Of a stretch of DNA of 64,000 nucleotides, positions 51,391 through 60,061 are shown one piece after another. Numbering within the stretch: the first letter of the stretch is position 1; every line of letters begins with the position of its first letter. Source of the DNA: Pedobacter sp. FW305-3-2-15-E-R2A2 (lineage in GTDB: Bacteria > Bacteroidota > Bacteroidia > Sphingobacteriales > Sphingobacteriaceae); contig NZ_CP151803.1 in the NCBI RefSeq assembly GCF_038446955.1, positions 1,488,001-1,552,000 on the forward strand. Direction: 5' to 3'. Under the pieces are notes generated by a model. That model was not told the origin of the DNA. It did not search any database and saw nothing but the letters and a program-made list of their open reading frames with translations. A program made the position numbers and the translations under genes.

Positions 51391-52565
51391 AGATCATAAA
51401 AAACAGAAGTGTCCTTATGGGGGCCGCATTTCTAATGGCAACCTCTGCCATTGGCCCGGGCTTTTTAACACAGACCACGGTCTTTACGCAATCATTGGGC
51501 GCAAGCTTTGGATTCGTTATCCTCACTTCCATTATCATCGATATTGGTGTCCAGCTGAACATCTGGAGGGTGATCGCGGTCTCCGAAAAAAGAGCTCAGG
51601 ACATTGCAAATATGCTGCTTCCCGGTTTGGGAGGCTTCATTTCCCTGCTGATTGTTTTAGGCGGACTGGCTTTTAATATCGGCAACATCGCGGGTGCGGG
51701 ACTGGGGCTTCAGGCTTTATTGGGCGTTTCGGTAACTACCGGAGCGGTGATTTCTGCTGCGCTGGCCGTTGCCATTTTCCTGATCAGGGAAGCGGGAAAG
51801 GCCATGGACCGTTTTGCACAGGTCATGGGTTTCATCATGATCATTGTCATCATTTACATCGCCATCACTTCAGCTCCTCCGGTAGGAGAGGCCGTACTGA
51901 GGACTTTCGTTCCCTTAAAAATAGACCTGGTTACCATTGTTACTTTAGTAGGCGGTACGGTTGGGGGGTACATCACCTTCTCCGGAGGTCACCGTTTACT
52001 GGATGCCGGAATTAAGGGAAAAGGGGCTTTGCAGGAAGTGAGCACGAGTGCGGTAATGGGAATTTCTGTAGCCTCGCTGGTTCGTATCTTCCTGTTTCTG
52101 GCTTCGTTGGGTGTGATCAGTAAGGAGCTGGCGATCGATGCGGGTAATCCTACGGCTTCTGTCTTTCAGCTGGCTGCGGGCGAAATCGGTTATCGCCTGT
52201 TTGGCCTGGTGATGTTTTCTGCTGCAGTAACTTCAGTGATTGGTTCTGCTTATACTTCCGTTTCTTTTGTGAAATCTTTCAGTCCTAAGATCGCTAAAAA
52301 TGAAAACAAAGTGATCATTGCTTTTATCCTGGTTTCGACTTTCATCTTTATCCTGGTCGGGAAACCGGTAAAGCTCCTGATCCTTGCCGGAGTGGTGAAT
52401 GGTTTTATCCTGCCGGTTACCCTGGCTACCATTCTTTTTGCGGCTTACAAAACCCGTATTGTCGGGGATTATAAACACCCGGTCTGGCTGACCTGCTTTG
52501 GCGTATTGGTGGTGTTGATCATGACCTTCATGAGTGGGAAAGTGCTGTTTGGAATGATCAGCTAA
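51387..52565 (+). CDS. NRAMP-related transporter of the 5-oxoprolinase operon (YcsG-like)
   Basis: Inner-membrane transporter of 392 residues with about eleven hydrophobic helices, related to NRAMP divalent-metal transporters. The metal-binding helix 1 motif DPGN is replaced by GPGF ([10 protein letters not shown]), and no MPH-type helix 6 motif is present; the corresponding region reads [12 protein letters not shown]. It therefore probably does not carry divalent metal. In Bacillus subtilis the YcsG protein, also NRAMP-like, is encoded with the same pxp genes. Uptake of 5-oxoproline or a related acid is my inference from this conserved context. It overlaps pxpA by 4 bp. Confidence 0.85.
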   Translation: MKIIKNRSVLMGAAFLMATSAIGPGFLTQTTVFTQSLGASFGFVILTSIIIDIGVQLNIWRVIAVSEKRAQDIANMLLPGLGGFISLLIVLGGLAFNIGNIAGAGLGLQALLGVSVTTGAVISAALAVAIFLIREAGKAMDRFAQVMGFIMIIVIIYIAITSAPPVGEAVLRTFVPLKIDLVTIVTLVGGTVGGYITFSGGHRLLDAGIKGKGALQEVSTSAVMGISVASLVRIFLFLASLGVISKELAIDAGNPTASVFQLAAGEIGYRLFGLVMFSAAVTSVIGSAYTSVSFVKSFSPKIAKNENKVIIAFILVSTFIFILVGKPVKLLILAGVVNGFILPVTLATILFAAYKTRIVGDYKHPVWLTCFGVLVVLIMTFMSGKVLFGMIS

Positions 52566-52580
52566 GCAAAAGGCGGATGC

Positions 52581-53057
52581 TTACTTAGCCGCCGCCTGTA
52601 ATGCCCTTTGTAGAAAACCTTGTTGTTTCAGCTTTTCCTCTACCTCGGTAATGGCTTTGAGCAGGTTATTCTCTGTGGCAGTAATTTCGGTAAAGACGCC
52701 GACCATTAATTGCCAGACGGGTTGCATCCGGATAATCAGTTCTTCTCCCTTGCTGCTCAATTGAATCAGGCGTTTCCGTTCGTCTTTTTTATCCTTCTTA
52801 GAGCGGATCAGCTTTTGCTTTTCCAGTTCTTTCAACAGGCTGATGGTGGAAGGGTGGGTGTATCCGATTTCAGAAGCCAGATCCACGACACCCAGGATCC
52901 CTTTGTGATGAAGGGTATAAATTACAGGAAACCATTTGGGCTCAAAATCAATGTCATAACTTTTATACAGCAATGCCCCGTCCTTTCTGAACTGCTCGCT
53001 CAACCTTTGAAGCCTTGTAGAGATGGCAAGAATGCCCGATTCATCAATTACATTCAT
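52581..53057 (-). CDS. MarR family transcriptional regulator
   Basis: Winged-helix regulator of 158 residues. The MarR domain covers about 35-135, with the HTH segment GILGVVDLASEIGYTHPSTISLLKELEKQKLIRSKKDKKDERKRLIQLSSKGEEL including the wing arginines. It is co-transcribed with the upstream GNAT gene, whose stop codon overlaps its ATG by 4 bp, and converges on the pxp operon. Dyads in the promoter of the pair (53573-53590) are candidate self-regulatory sites. Fusions of MarR and GNAT domains are known elsewhere; here the two are separate but coupled genes. Confidence 0.92.
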   Translation of the reverse strand: MNVIDESGILAISTRLQRLSEQFRKDGALLYKSYDIDFEPKWFPVIYTLHHKGILGVVDLASEIGYTHPSTISLLKELEKQKLIRSKKDKKDERKRLIQLSSKGEELIIRMQPVWQLMVGVFTEITATENNLLKAITEVEEKLKQQGFLQRALQAAAK

Positions 53058-53545
53058 GATTTGATCGCTAAATGATAAAATACATTGTCAGCACTCATGA
53101 GTGGAAATAATTCGGGAAGTGCCGACTTCTCAATTTTCTCAAATCCGTTTCTTTCGTAAAAACGCATGGCCGCCTGGAGCACAGAAACCGTTCCAAGGTA
53201 CAGGTGGCGGATGTTCTTTTCTTTGCAGTACGCAATGAGTGTTTCCAGCAGCAGCTGCGCCAGTCCAAGCGCTTTACCTCTGAAATCCTTTTTCACAAAC
53301 ATTTTTCTGATCGCTGCCGAATCGTTGTCGTACTTAATCAAAGCAATGGTACCGGCAAGTTCTTCATTCACCTTTGCGCCCCAGAAACCGCCGCCGGTCT
53401 GATAGTACGCATTTTCAATGTCCAGTAAATCGGGTTGATCATTTAAAGTAATCGGAACATTAAACTCTATTTGCTGAATGGGCAGAATGATGTCGATCAC
53501 TGCTGCCGAAGATTCATTTTTGATGGGTACGATTAAAACTTCCAT
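53054..53545 (-). CDS. GNAT family N-acetyltransferase
   Basis: Acetyl-CoA-dependent acetyltransferase of 163 residues. The core GNAT motif A is MFVKKDFRGKALGLAQLLLETLIAYCKEKNIRHLYLGT (about 88-125), with the acetyl-CoA pyrophosphate loop as RGKALG. The later segment ALRFYERNGFEKI-like is present as AMRFYERNGFEKI (about 133-145). The substrate is unknown. It is the first gene of a two-gene transcript with MarR; such GNAT proteins often detoxify a ligand that the linked MarR protein senses, which is inference here. Confidence 0.9.
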   Translation of the reverse strand: MEVLIVPIKNESSAAVIDIILPIQQIEFNVPITLNDQPDLLDIENAYYQTGGGFWGAKVNEELAGTIALIKYDNDSAAIRKMFVKKDFRGKALGLAQLLLETLIAYCKEKNIRHLYLGTVSVLQAAMRFYERNGFEKIEKSALPELFPLMSADNVFYHLAIKS

Positions 53546-53568
53546 TTGTCATTTGAATTATTGTAATT

Positions 53569-53599
53569 CAAAACTACGTAGTTGACTACATATATACAA
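53569..53599 (-). promoter_or_regulatory. Promoter and MarR-type dyads of the GNAT-marR pair
   Basis: On the minus strand the -33 TTG (53599-53597), 20-bp spacer and -7 TAGTTTTG (53576-53569) form a complete promoter. ACTACGTAGT (53573-53582) is a perfect palindrome that overlaps a second dyad GTAGT-TG-ACTAC (53578-53589), both inside the promoter. This is the typical place for a MarR self-repression site. Confidence 0.65.
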
Positions 53600-53653
53600 G
53601 CTGATTTTGTTTTTTTACTTATCTTTGTTGAAATATTGTGGCTAAGGGAAGAT

Positions 53654-54433
53654 ATGGTAACAGATGAAGGGAAAGAAAATACAGATGCCATTTCCTGTTT
53701 TGGCTATTGTAAGGATTGTGGGGAAATGCACGAGTTGCCATCGGAACTCGCTATACCTCATTGCCATGCGCTGATGGCTGAACTTGCGGAACACCGGAGA
53801 ATAGACTTTGATGTTGCACTGGAAGATGCGGATCCGCGCTTGTCTACAGATGGACTATATACTGCGATGAGAGGCAGGATGTTTGGCATCCTGGTCTGCC
53901 AGGATGCGGAAGGGAAAGAAGTGATCCTACGCGCTTTTTCTTCCCGGCACAATGGGGTCTGGAATGTTTCCGGATGGGTTCCTCCATTGGTAGATGAACA
54001 TCGTTTTGTAGCCGAAGTAGCCCTTGGAAATCTCGACATTCATCCCCTCACAGATCTGATTGCTACCTTGCCTAAAGAATCTAAAGAATGGTATTTGAAG
54101 ATCGCCGAAAGAAGAATCGTTTCCCATGGCATCCTCGCGAAACTCAATGCCCTTTACGAAATTCACAATTTCAGGAACGAAAAACGATCACTGGAAGCTG
54201 CTTTTTACCTGGAAAAAGGAATTCCTGTAGGAACCGGCGATTGCTGTGCACCGAAATTATTGAATTATGCAGCAATACATCATTTGAAACCCATCAGCAT
54301 GGCTGAGTTTTTCTGGGGAAAGGAAACTGCCTCCGGACACCGCAAAGAAGGCGGTTTTTATGCCTCTTGTGCCGAAAAATGCCAACCGCTGCTCGGTTAT
54401 ATGCTCTGTGGTGTAAACAATCCGATACAGTAG
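53654..54433 (+). CDS. Stand-alone form of the N-terminal domain of some RluA-type pseudouridine synthases
   Basis: Soluble protein of 259 residues. It has Cys-rich segments (CFGYCKDCGEMHELP near residue 10-25) and a conserved C-terminal block GTGDCCAPKLLNYAAIHHLKPISMAEFFWG followed by GGFYASCAEKCQPLLGYML. I know this block from the N-terminal extension of certain RluA-family pseudouridine synthases in gammaproteobacteria; here there is no synthase domain. Its cysteines suggest metal binding. ATG 53654 is chosen because a consensus -7 TATCTTTG lies at 53620-53627, downstream of the earlier ATG at 53582. Function is unknown; an RNA-related role is inference. Confidence 0.7.
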   Translation: MVTDEGKENTDAISCFGYCKDCGEMHELPSELAIPHCHALMAELAEHRRIDFDVALEDADPRLSTDGLYTAMRGRMFGILVCQDAEGKEVILRAFSSRHNGVWNVSGWVPPLVDEHRFVAEVALGNLDIHPLTDLIATLPKESKEWYLKIAERRIVSHGILAKLNALYEIHNFRNEKRSLEAAFYLEKGIPVGTGDCCAPKLLNYAAIHHLKPISMAEFFWGKETASGHRKEGGFYASCAEKCQPLLGYMLCGVNNPIQ

Positions 54434-54558
54434 ATCTATATCGGCTCATAATTAGTATCTTGTTTTAGCGTTCTTATAAATTATGTTTAACTTTGAATTT
54501 TGTAACCTTAACACCCAGAGGTCTTACTGAAAATTTTATAGGTCCAGTTTTCTTATCA

Positions 54559-56694
54559 ATGAAAAACAAGCAGCGCTCTTTCCTGGTTATATCGGTAATA
54601 ATACTTTTATTTATTGCTTTTCTTTTTCGTAATTCAGTAGTTCAGCGGTCGGAACAACGGGTATTGATATCAAGTCTTAAAGAATTAGAAGGAAACAGCC
54701 GTCAGATCTCTAAGCTGGATACCATTACCATGAGCCTGCAAACTGCAGAGAATAATTTCAGAATGTACACCACTTTGTGGGATACCGTATACTTTAAAAA
54801 ATATACCAAAGAAGTGCTTTTGATCTCTGGTTTGCTGGAAGACCTGACCGTGGAAGACACCAGCAAGATCTCCGGTCATATTGTCGGCGACCTGAAGAGT
54901 AAGAAAGGGCAAATGATGCTTTACGGTGAAATTAAGAAGCTGACCGATTCCCTGAACAACGTCAATGTGGAACTGGAATTGCTCAAGATCACCGGAGATG
55001 TACCCAAGTTAAGACCTACCCCTAAGGCCACCTTGAAAAAGACAACCAAGGTAGAACAATTGAAAGCCTCCCCGGAAGTAAAAAAAGAGAAGTTCTTTAA
55101 GCGTCTGAAAAACGCCATCCTGAATAAAGAAGAACTTAAAGATTCGGTTAAAACACTCAAAACAGAAGTGACTTATGAACAAGCTCCTTCCAATGTAGAT
55201 GAATATAATAAAAAGCAGCTGGAGCGGATTGAGCGTTTCTATGCCGGTCTGTATGAAGACTTAAAAAATAACCGTAAAAAACTGGGCCAGAAGGAAGAGG
55301 CCATTTTGAAGCTCAATGAAAAAATATTTCAAAGCATAAAACAATTGTTTCAGGAATTCAGAAATGAGGAGAGCATCAATTCTGAAGCAAAAAAGGCCTC
55401 TTTAAAAGATCGGGCAAACAGCTCTGTTCAGGCCATAGGCAGATCAGGACAGATCAATTTTGGAATCAGCATATTGTCTTACCTCGCCATCATTCTGTTG
55501 ATGTGGAAGCTCTATAATGCCTATGATAAGACGGTGAAAGCAAACCAGCTGGCGGCAGAGCAGGTGGTCATTAAATCGAGGTTCTTTACGAGCATCAGCC
55601 ATGAAATGAGAACGCCTTTAAATGCGATCATAGGGGTGTCAGAACAGTTGAAATCTACGCCGCTGAATGAAGACCAGCGCTCCATGTCTAAACTACTGGA
55701 CAACTCTTCTTCCATGTTATTGTCGGCGGTAAATGAAGTGCTGGATTTTTCAAGGTTGGAAACAGGAAAGTTATCCCTGGCGAAAACATCGTTCCGCTAT
55801 AAAAGGATTCTGAAAGAAATCTCTGAAACCGCTAGGGTTCTGGCAGATCAGAAAGGATTAATTCTGGAATTGGTACAGGGCGCAGCTCCGGACCTGTTGC
55901 TCGATGGCGATCCTTACCGACTGAAACAGATCGTCATGAACCTGACCGCCAATGCCATCAAGTTTACGGATAAAGGAAAAGTGAGCATTCATGTGAGTGT
56001 TAAGAAGGCAGATGAAAAACAAGCTACTTTATTAATTAAAGTCATAGATACGGGAATAGGGATTTCAAATGAGAACCTTCCTTTGATCTTCAATGAATTT
56101 TCACAGGTCATCAATTCGAAACGCAGCGACTGGCAAAAGGGCTCAGGACTGGGCTTGCCGATCAGCAAGAAGCTTGTGGAATTGCATAGAGGAAAGATCT
56201 CTGTGGAAAGCAGCCTGGGTAAGGGCTCTACCTTTATCCTGGAAATCCCTTATGCCATTGCCCCAAAAGATACAGAAGACCGTGCAGGGGAGAAATCTCC
56301 GGTCATCAACAGCGACCGGTTCAAAGACCTTCACCTCCTGGTGGTCGACGATTCGGAAATGAATTTGCTGGTCATAAAAATGATCTTTAAGAAACTGGGA
56401 ATTAGCTTTGATACCGCAAATGACGGACAGGAAGCGCTCACCTTCCTGGAGGATAAGCGATATGATATGGTCCTCACAGATATCCAGATGCCCGAAATGG
56501 ATGGTATTGAACTGACCAAAAGAATCCGTGCGCTGGAGGATCCCACCAAGGCACAATTGCCTGTGATCGCCATCACCGGACAAATCACCAGTGAATCACA
56601 TGACCGCTATATTTCTGCAGGGCTTAATGATTACATCATCAAACCGTTTACAGAAACAGAATTGATGGAGAAAATACTGGATTACATCAACTAA
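54559..56694 (+). CDS. Membrane hybrid histidine kinase with receiver domain
   Basis: Sensor of 711 residues. Transmembrane helices at about 8-24 and 298-318 bracket an extracytoplasmic region of about 270 residues that is lysine/glutamate-rich and mostly helical or coiled-coil. A HisKA domain follows with His348 (TSISHEMRTPLNAIIG), then a HATPase (MNLTANAIKFTDKG, DTGIGIS, GSGLGLPISKKLV) and a C-terminal receiver with phosphoacceptor Asp641 (VLTDIQMPEMDG). There is no output domain or adjacent response regulator, so the phosphate must pass to a distant partner. ATG 54559 is preferred because the consensus -7 TAACTTTG (54488-54495) covers the earlier ATG at 54493. Confidence 0.92.
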   Translation: MKNKQRSFLVISVIILLFIAFLFRNSVVQRSEQRVLISSLKELEGNSRQISKLDTITMSLQTAENNFRMYTTLWDTVYFKKYTKEVLLISGLLEDLTVEDTSKISGHIVGDLKSKKGQMMLYGEIKKLTDSLNNVNVELELLKITGDVPKLRPTPKATLKKTTKVEQLKASPEVKKEKFFKRLKNAILNKEELKDSVKTLKTEVTYEQAPSNVDEYNKKQLERIERFYAGLYEDLKNNRKKLGQKEEAILKLNEKIFQSIKQLFQEFRNEESINSEAKKASLKDRANSSVQAIGRSGQINFGISILSYLAIILLMWKLYNAYDKTVKANQLAAEQVVIKSRFFTSISHEMRTPLNAIIGVSEQLKSTPLNEDQRSMSKLLDNSSSMLLSAVNEVLDFSRLETGKLSLAKTSFRYKRILKEISETARVLADQKGLILELVQGAAPDLLLDGDPYRLKQIVMNLTANAIKFTDKGKVSIHVSVKKADEKQATLLIKVIDTGIGISNENLPLIFNEFSQVINSKRSDWQKGSGLGLPISKKLVELHRGKISVESSLGKGSTFILEIPYAIAPKDTEDRAGEKSPVINSDRFKDLHLLVVDDSEMNLLVIKMIFKKLGISFDTANDGQEALTFLEDKRYDMVLTDIQMPEMDGIELTKRIRALEDPTKAQLPVIAITGQITSESHDRYISAGLNDYIIKPFTETELMEKILDYIN

Positions 56695-56734
56695 TTCTGT
56701 TTTTTTAAGCCTGCCGATCAGTCATTGTAAAATT

Positions 56735-56772
56735 ACGCAAACGATTGAAATGCGAAATGCAATCGTTTGTGT
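56735..56772. promoter_or_regulatory. Paired LacI-type operator candidates upstream of the GH20 gene
   Basis: CAAACGATTG (56738-56747) and CAATCGTTTG (56760-56769) form a perfect 10-bp inverted repeat. The right member lies in ATGCAATCGTTTGTGT (56757-56772), identical at 15 of 16 bases to 7552-7567 upstream of the GH123-like gene. It is 77 bp before the GH20 start. Confidence 0.5.
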
Positions 56773-56848
56773 ACAGAATGCTGTTTTTCAGTAGCTGTTT
56801 TTGGTTATTATTTCACTAAAATTGTGATTGACGATAACAAAGTAGGTG

Positions 56849-59059
56849 ATGAAAAATAAACTCCATGGTTTCCTGTTAATGGCTGCAATACTATTTGTAA
56901 GCGCTCCGGTTTTGGCACAACTGAACATTATTCCGCTTCCTAAAAAAGTAGAAGAACGGGGAAGTCCGTTTGTGATCAGGCCACAAACTAAGATCTGGTT
57001 TGAAAAAGGCCTGAAGCCTCAGGCAGAACTACTGGCTGCAGCGTTATCTCCGGCTACGGGATTTGACTTTATACCGGAAGAAGCGAAAAATCCAACCAAA
57101 GGAATTGTTTTGAGCACCGGCAACCCGGGATCAGCTAATAAGGAAAGTTATCGTCTCAGTGTGAATAAAGACCTGATCCAGATCACTGGTCAGCACAGTG
57201 CGGGTGTTTTCTATGGCATCCAGACGCTATTGCAAATGCTGCCTGCAGAAATCTATAACAAACAACGCCAAAAATCAGTGAACTGGGAGGTTAAAGGTGC
57301 CTTAATCGAAGATGCCCCGCTTTATCCCTGGAGGGGAATGATGCTGGATGTGTCCCGTTATTTTTTCGGAAAAGACTATGTACTGAGGTTCATCGATATG
57401 ATGGCCATGTACAAAATGAATACCCTTCACCTGCACCTGACCGATGATGCGGGATGGCGTATGGAGATCAAAAAATATCCAAAGTTAACTTCAATAGGAG
57501 CCTGGAGAGGAGTGGGGCCAGAAAGAACAGGAGGTTATTATACCCAGGAAGACATGAAAGAAATGGTGGCTTACGCGACCTTAAGAAACGTAGACATCAT
57601 TCCGGAAATTGAATTGCCGGCACATGCGCTGGCTTCTATCGCTGCTTATCCGTTTTTGGCTTGTACAGGAGAACAACATGAAGTTCCGGCTCAGCATTTC
57701 ATCAGCAAAGACATCTATTGTGTGGGCAGAGAATCGACTTTCGATTTTTTAGCAGACGTATTTAAAGAAACGTTCGCCATATTCCCTTCTAAATATATTC
57801 ATATTGGTGGTGATGAAGCCGTTTACGACCGCTGGAAAGAATGTCCGCATTGCCAGAAGAAAAAGAATGAACTGGGATTGAAAACAGAAAAGGAATTGCA
57901 GGTATACTTTAATCAAAGGGTACAAACGATGGTTAAGAAATATGGAAAGACCATTGTTGGCTGGGATGAAATCATTGAAGATGGCTTGAAAGAGAAAGCG
58001 GTAGGAATGGTTTGGCACGATGAGAAAAAAGCATTTAAGGCCGCAGAAGCAGGACATTATTCTGTGATGTCGCTGACCGGATATTGCTATTTTGATGTTG
58101 CTGAAAGCAGTATTCCCGGAGAAATTAAAGCCGCCGGATGGCTTCCGCCAATTTCTTTGGAAAAGGTCTACCAATTGAACCCGATGCTGAAAGGTATGGA
58201 CGAAAAATACCGCCCCCTGATCTTAGGTGCATCTGCAACCTTATGGTCAGACCAGTTTATCCATGGAACCATACTTCAGGAGCTTCCACAGCTCAATGAA
58301 AACCGTTCGGAGAAATATTTCGACTACCTGACCTTTCCAAGGATGTCTGCATTGGCTGAAGTCTGCTGGACACCGGTAGCAAGACAAAGCTGGACTGCTT
58401 TTGAACAACGCCAGAGCACGCATTACAACCGTTACGATCAGGCGGGTTATGGCTATCGTTTGCCTCAGCCTAAACTGATCAGCAATGAAAAAGGAGATCA
58501 GGGATATACCATAAAGCTGGAAAACACGGTAAAGGACGCACAAATCAGGTATACAACCGATGGAACACTTCCAAATGTTCATTCTGCGATCTACAACGGA
58601 GCAGTAACGGTTGCCAAACTGAACGATTTTTACGCAATTACAGTGATGAACAGCAACCAGTATTCTCTACCATTATACTTCCCAGAGAAATATGAGAAGT
58701 TCAGGAAATATGGGGAATTTGTGGCAGACTGGAACCCTTCAAAAGTAAAAGGTAAAGACTTCGCTGTTTTTGAAATGAATGGCTCCGGAAAGATCAATGC
58801 AAACGGAGCTTATACGCTTTCTTTCTGGTATACCGAAGGAACGTCCAGACTGGATATCCAGAGCGTAGAGGTTTTTAAAAACGGACAGAAGATTGCGGAA
58901 GATGTACATGAAGGATTTACCGGAGGATCGACGAAAGACAATGAGTACAAGTTTCAGATCAGCAATTACGAAACCGGTGCTGCTTTCAGTATCAAAGCTA
59001 AAGTACGTGGAGACGTGAGTAACGATAGCAATGGTGTGGTCATGATCAGAAAAAATTAA
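56849..59059 (+). CDS. GH20 beta-N-acetylhexosaminidase
   Basis: Exported enzyme of 736 residues that removes terminal beta-linked GlcNAc or GalNAc. The signal peptide ends VLAQ (24). The GH20b domain covers about 25-150. The GH20 barrel covers about 155-500 with the catalytic Asp-Glu pair in HIGGDEAVYDRW (Asp322, Glu323), and HLHLTDDAGWRMEIKKYPKLT marks the substrate floor. A C-terminal chitobiase-C-like domain (about 540-600, AQIRYTTDGTLPN) and a further beta module follow. I use ATG 56849; a GTG immediately precedes it. Upstream lies a pair of LacI-like sites, one shared with the GH123-like gene. Confidence 0.93.
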   Translation: MKNKLHGFLLMAAILFVSAPVLAQLNIIPLPKKVEERGSPFVIRPQTKIWFEKGLKPQAELLAAALSPATGFDFIPEEAKNPTKGIVLSTGNPGSANKESYRLSVNKDLIQITGQHSAGVFYGIQTLLQMLPAEIYNKQRQKSVNWEVKGALIEDAPLYPWRGMMLDVSRYFFGKDYVLRFIDMMAMYKMNTLHLHLTDDAGWRMEIKKYPKLTSIGAWRGVGPERTGGYYTQEDMKEMVAYATLRNVDIIPEIELPAHALASIAAYPFLACTGEQHEVPAQHFISKDIYCVGRESTFDFLADVFKETFAIFPSKYIHIGGDEAVYDRWKECPHCQKKKNELGLKTEKELQVYFNQRVQTMVKKYGKTIVGWDEIIEDGLKEKAVGMVWHDEKKAFKAAEAGHYSVMSLTGYCYFDVAESSIPGEIKAAGWLPPISLEKVYQLNPMLKGMDEKYRPLILGASATLWSDQFIHGTILQELPQLNENRSEKYFDYLTFPRMSALAEVCWTPVARQSWTAFEQRQSTHYNRYDQAGYGYRLPQPKLISNEKGDQGYTIKLENTVKDAQIRYTTDGTLPNVHSAIYNGAVTVAKLNDFYAITVMNSNQYSLPLYFPEKYEKFRKYGEFVADWNPSKVKGKDFAVFEMNGSGKINANGAYTLSFWYTEGTSRLDIQSVEVFKNGQKIAEDVHEGFTGGSTKDNEYKFQISNYETGAAFSIKAKVRGDVSNDSNGVVMIRKN

Positions 59060-59110
59060 GAAGGTAAAGGAACTGACTGGTTTGATGTAAATAATGATAA
59101 CTTTACCTTT

Positions 59111-59380
59111 ATGAAAACGTTAATGCTCTCGGTAATGACACTGTTCAGTGTCGTTACCACCGAATATGCACTTGCAGGAAAACGGCTGATGACAACCGGA
59201 CATTACTCCTGGGAGGGTGGTTATGAGATTGGGTATATCAACAGATCAGGACAAAGGTTTGCTGAAATCGGCTCATTCAAAGGAAAGTGTAAGACTGCGA
59301 GGTCTAAGAATACGAAGATCCAGGTCTTGCTGAATAAAAAAGGAGAAGTGATTAAGCTTAAGCCTTCCTTCTACAAATAA
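59111..59380 (+). CDS. Small exported protein of unknown function
   Basis: Protein of 89 residues with a signal peptide (MKTLMLSVMTLFSVVTTEYALA, cleavage near 22) and a basic, beta-like mature part of about 67 residues rich in Lys, Arg and Gly. No family was recognised. It starts 51 bp after the GH20 gene on the same strand and could be co-transcribed with it. Its last 23 bp overlap the 3' end of the convergent O-methyltransferase gene, which leaves no room for a terminator between them. Confidence 0.6.
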   Translation: MKTLMLSVMTLFSVVTTEYALAGKRLMTTGHYSWEGGYEIGYINRSGQRFAEIGSFKGKCKTARSKNTKIQVLLNKKGEVIKLKPSFYK

Positions 59381-59951
59381 ATTCTCCATTGCCAATTGGA
59401 ACGGTTAAGGCATCAAACCGCTCGTCTTTAAGCACCTGATCAATCATCGGCTTGATGCCTTCATATTGATCTATGGCATTGTCGGCGACGATCAGTCCAT
59501 TGAATACCATTTTAGTAGCAATGGCTTCGAAACAATTCTTATAGATTTCTTTTTCTGCATCCATAAAGCAAAAAGCAATTGGACCCAGCTGCGGGGCATG
59601 GTTTAAAAAGTCTCCATGGATAAGCTCAATATGAGCTTCCAATCCGGCAATCCGGAAAGTTTCCCTGGCGAGCTTCACTTTTTCTTCGTCAATCTCAAAA
59701 GTCCTGACCATCCTTCCCTGCTCTTTCGCTGCAAAAGCCAGCCATAGGGTAGAGTAACCGGCACTGGTCCCGATTTCAATGATTTCCCCTTCCGGTAAAT
59801 TAACGGCAAGAAGAGACAGGAATTTTCCGGTATCCGCATTGATCTGTCGCAGTCTCTTACTTCTGGGTGTTCCATCTGTCCGGTCTCTAAGGTCGATCGC
59901 TTCCAGATACTGCATTCTTTCTTTTAATGGCTGACTGATTTCGCTAAACAT
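59358..59951 (-). CDS. O-methyltransferase, class I (catechol/caffeoyl-CoA type)
   Basis: SAM-dependent methyltransferase of 197 residues resembling the bacterial COMT/CCoAOMT group. The SAM site is IIEIGTSAGYSTLWLA (about 57-72), the acidic ribose contact is TFEIDEEKVKLA, and the metal-binding Asp is in CFMDAEKEIY (about 127-136), followed by GLIVADNAI. The substrate is unknown. The promoter is well formed (minus strand, 59968-59998). It converges on the small exported-protein gene with a 23-bp overlap. Confidence 0.9.
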   Translation of the reverse strand: MFSEISQPLKERMQYLEAIDLRDRTDGTPRSKRLRQINADTGKFLSLLAVNLPEGEIIEIGTSAGYSTLWLAFAAKEQGRMVRTFEIDEEKVKLARETFRIAGLEAHIELIHGDFLNHAPQLGPIAFCFMDAEKEIYKNCFEAIATKMVFNGLIVADNAIDQYEGIKPMIDQVLKDERFDALTVPIGNGEFICRRKA

Positions 59952-59967
59952 ATAGGTCTTATGGAAT

Positions 59968-59998
59968 CAAATTTAAATATTAACAGATGAACTTACAA
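59968..59998 (-). promoter_or_regulatory. Promoter of the O-methyltransferase gene
   Basis: TTG (59998-59996), 20-bp spacer and TAAATTTG (59975-59968) on the minus strand, with transcript start near 59962 and an 11-nt leader. Confidence 0.7.
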
Positions 59999-60011
59999 CT
60001 ATTGTGCAATG

Positions 60012-60048
60012 TCCAGCAAGCATCAGCCGGAAAGGCTGGCTTGCTGGA
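60012..60048. terminator. Hairpin after the siderophore receptor gene
   Basis: TCCAGCAAGC-AT-CAGCC (60012-60028) pairs with GGCTG-GCTTGCTGGA (60034-60048): 15 pairs with a 2-nt bulge. It has no T run on either strand, so it is an RNA 3'-end stabiliser or a weak terminator rather than a canonical one. Confidence 0.5.
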
Positions 60049-60061
60049 TTTAAAAAGGTTT

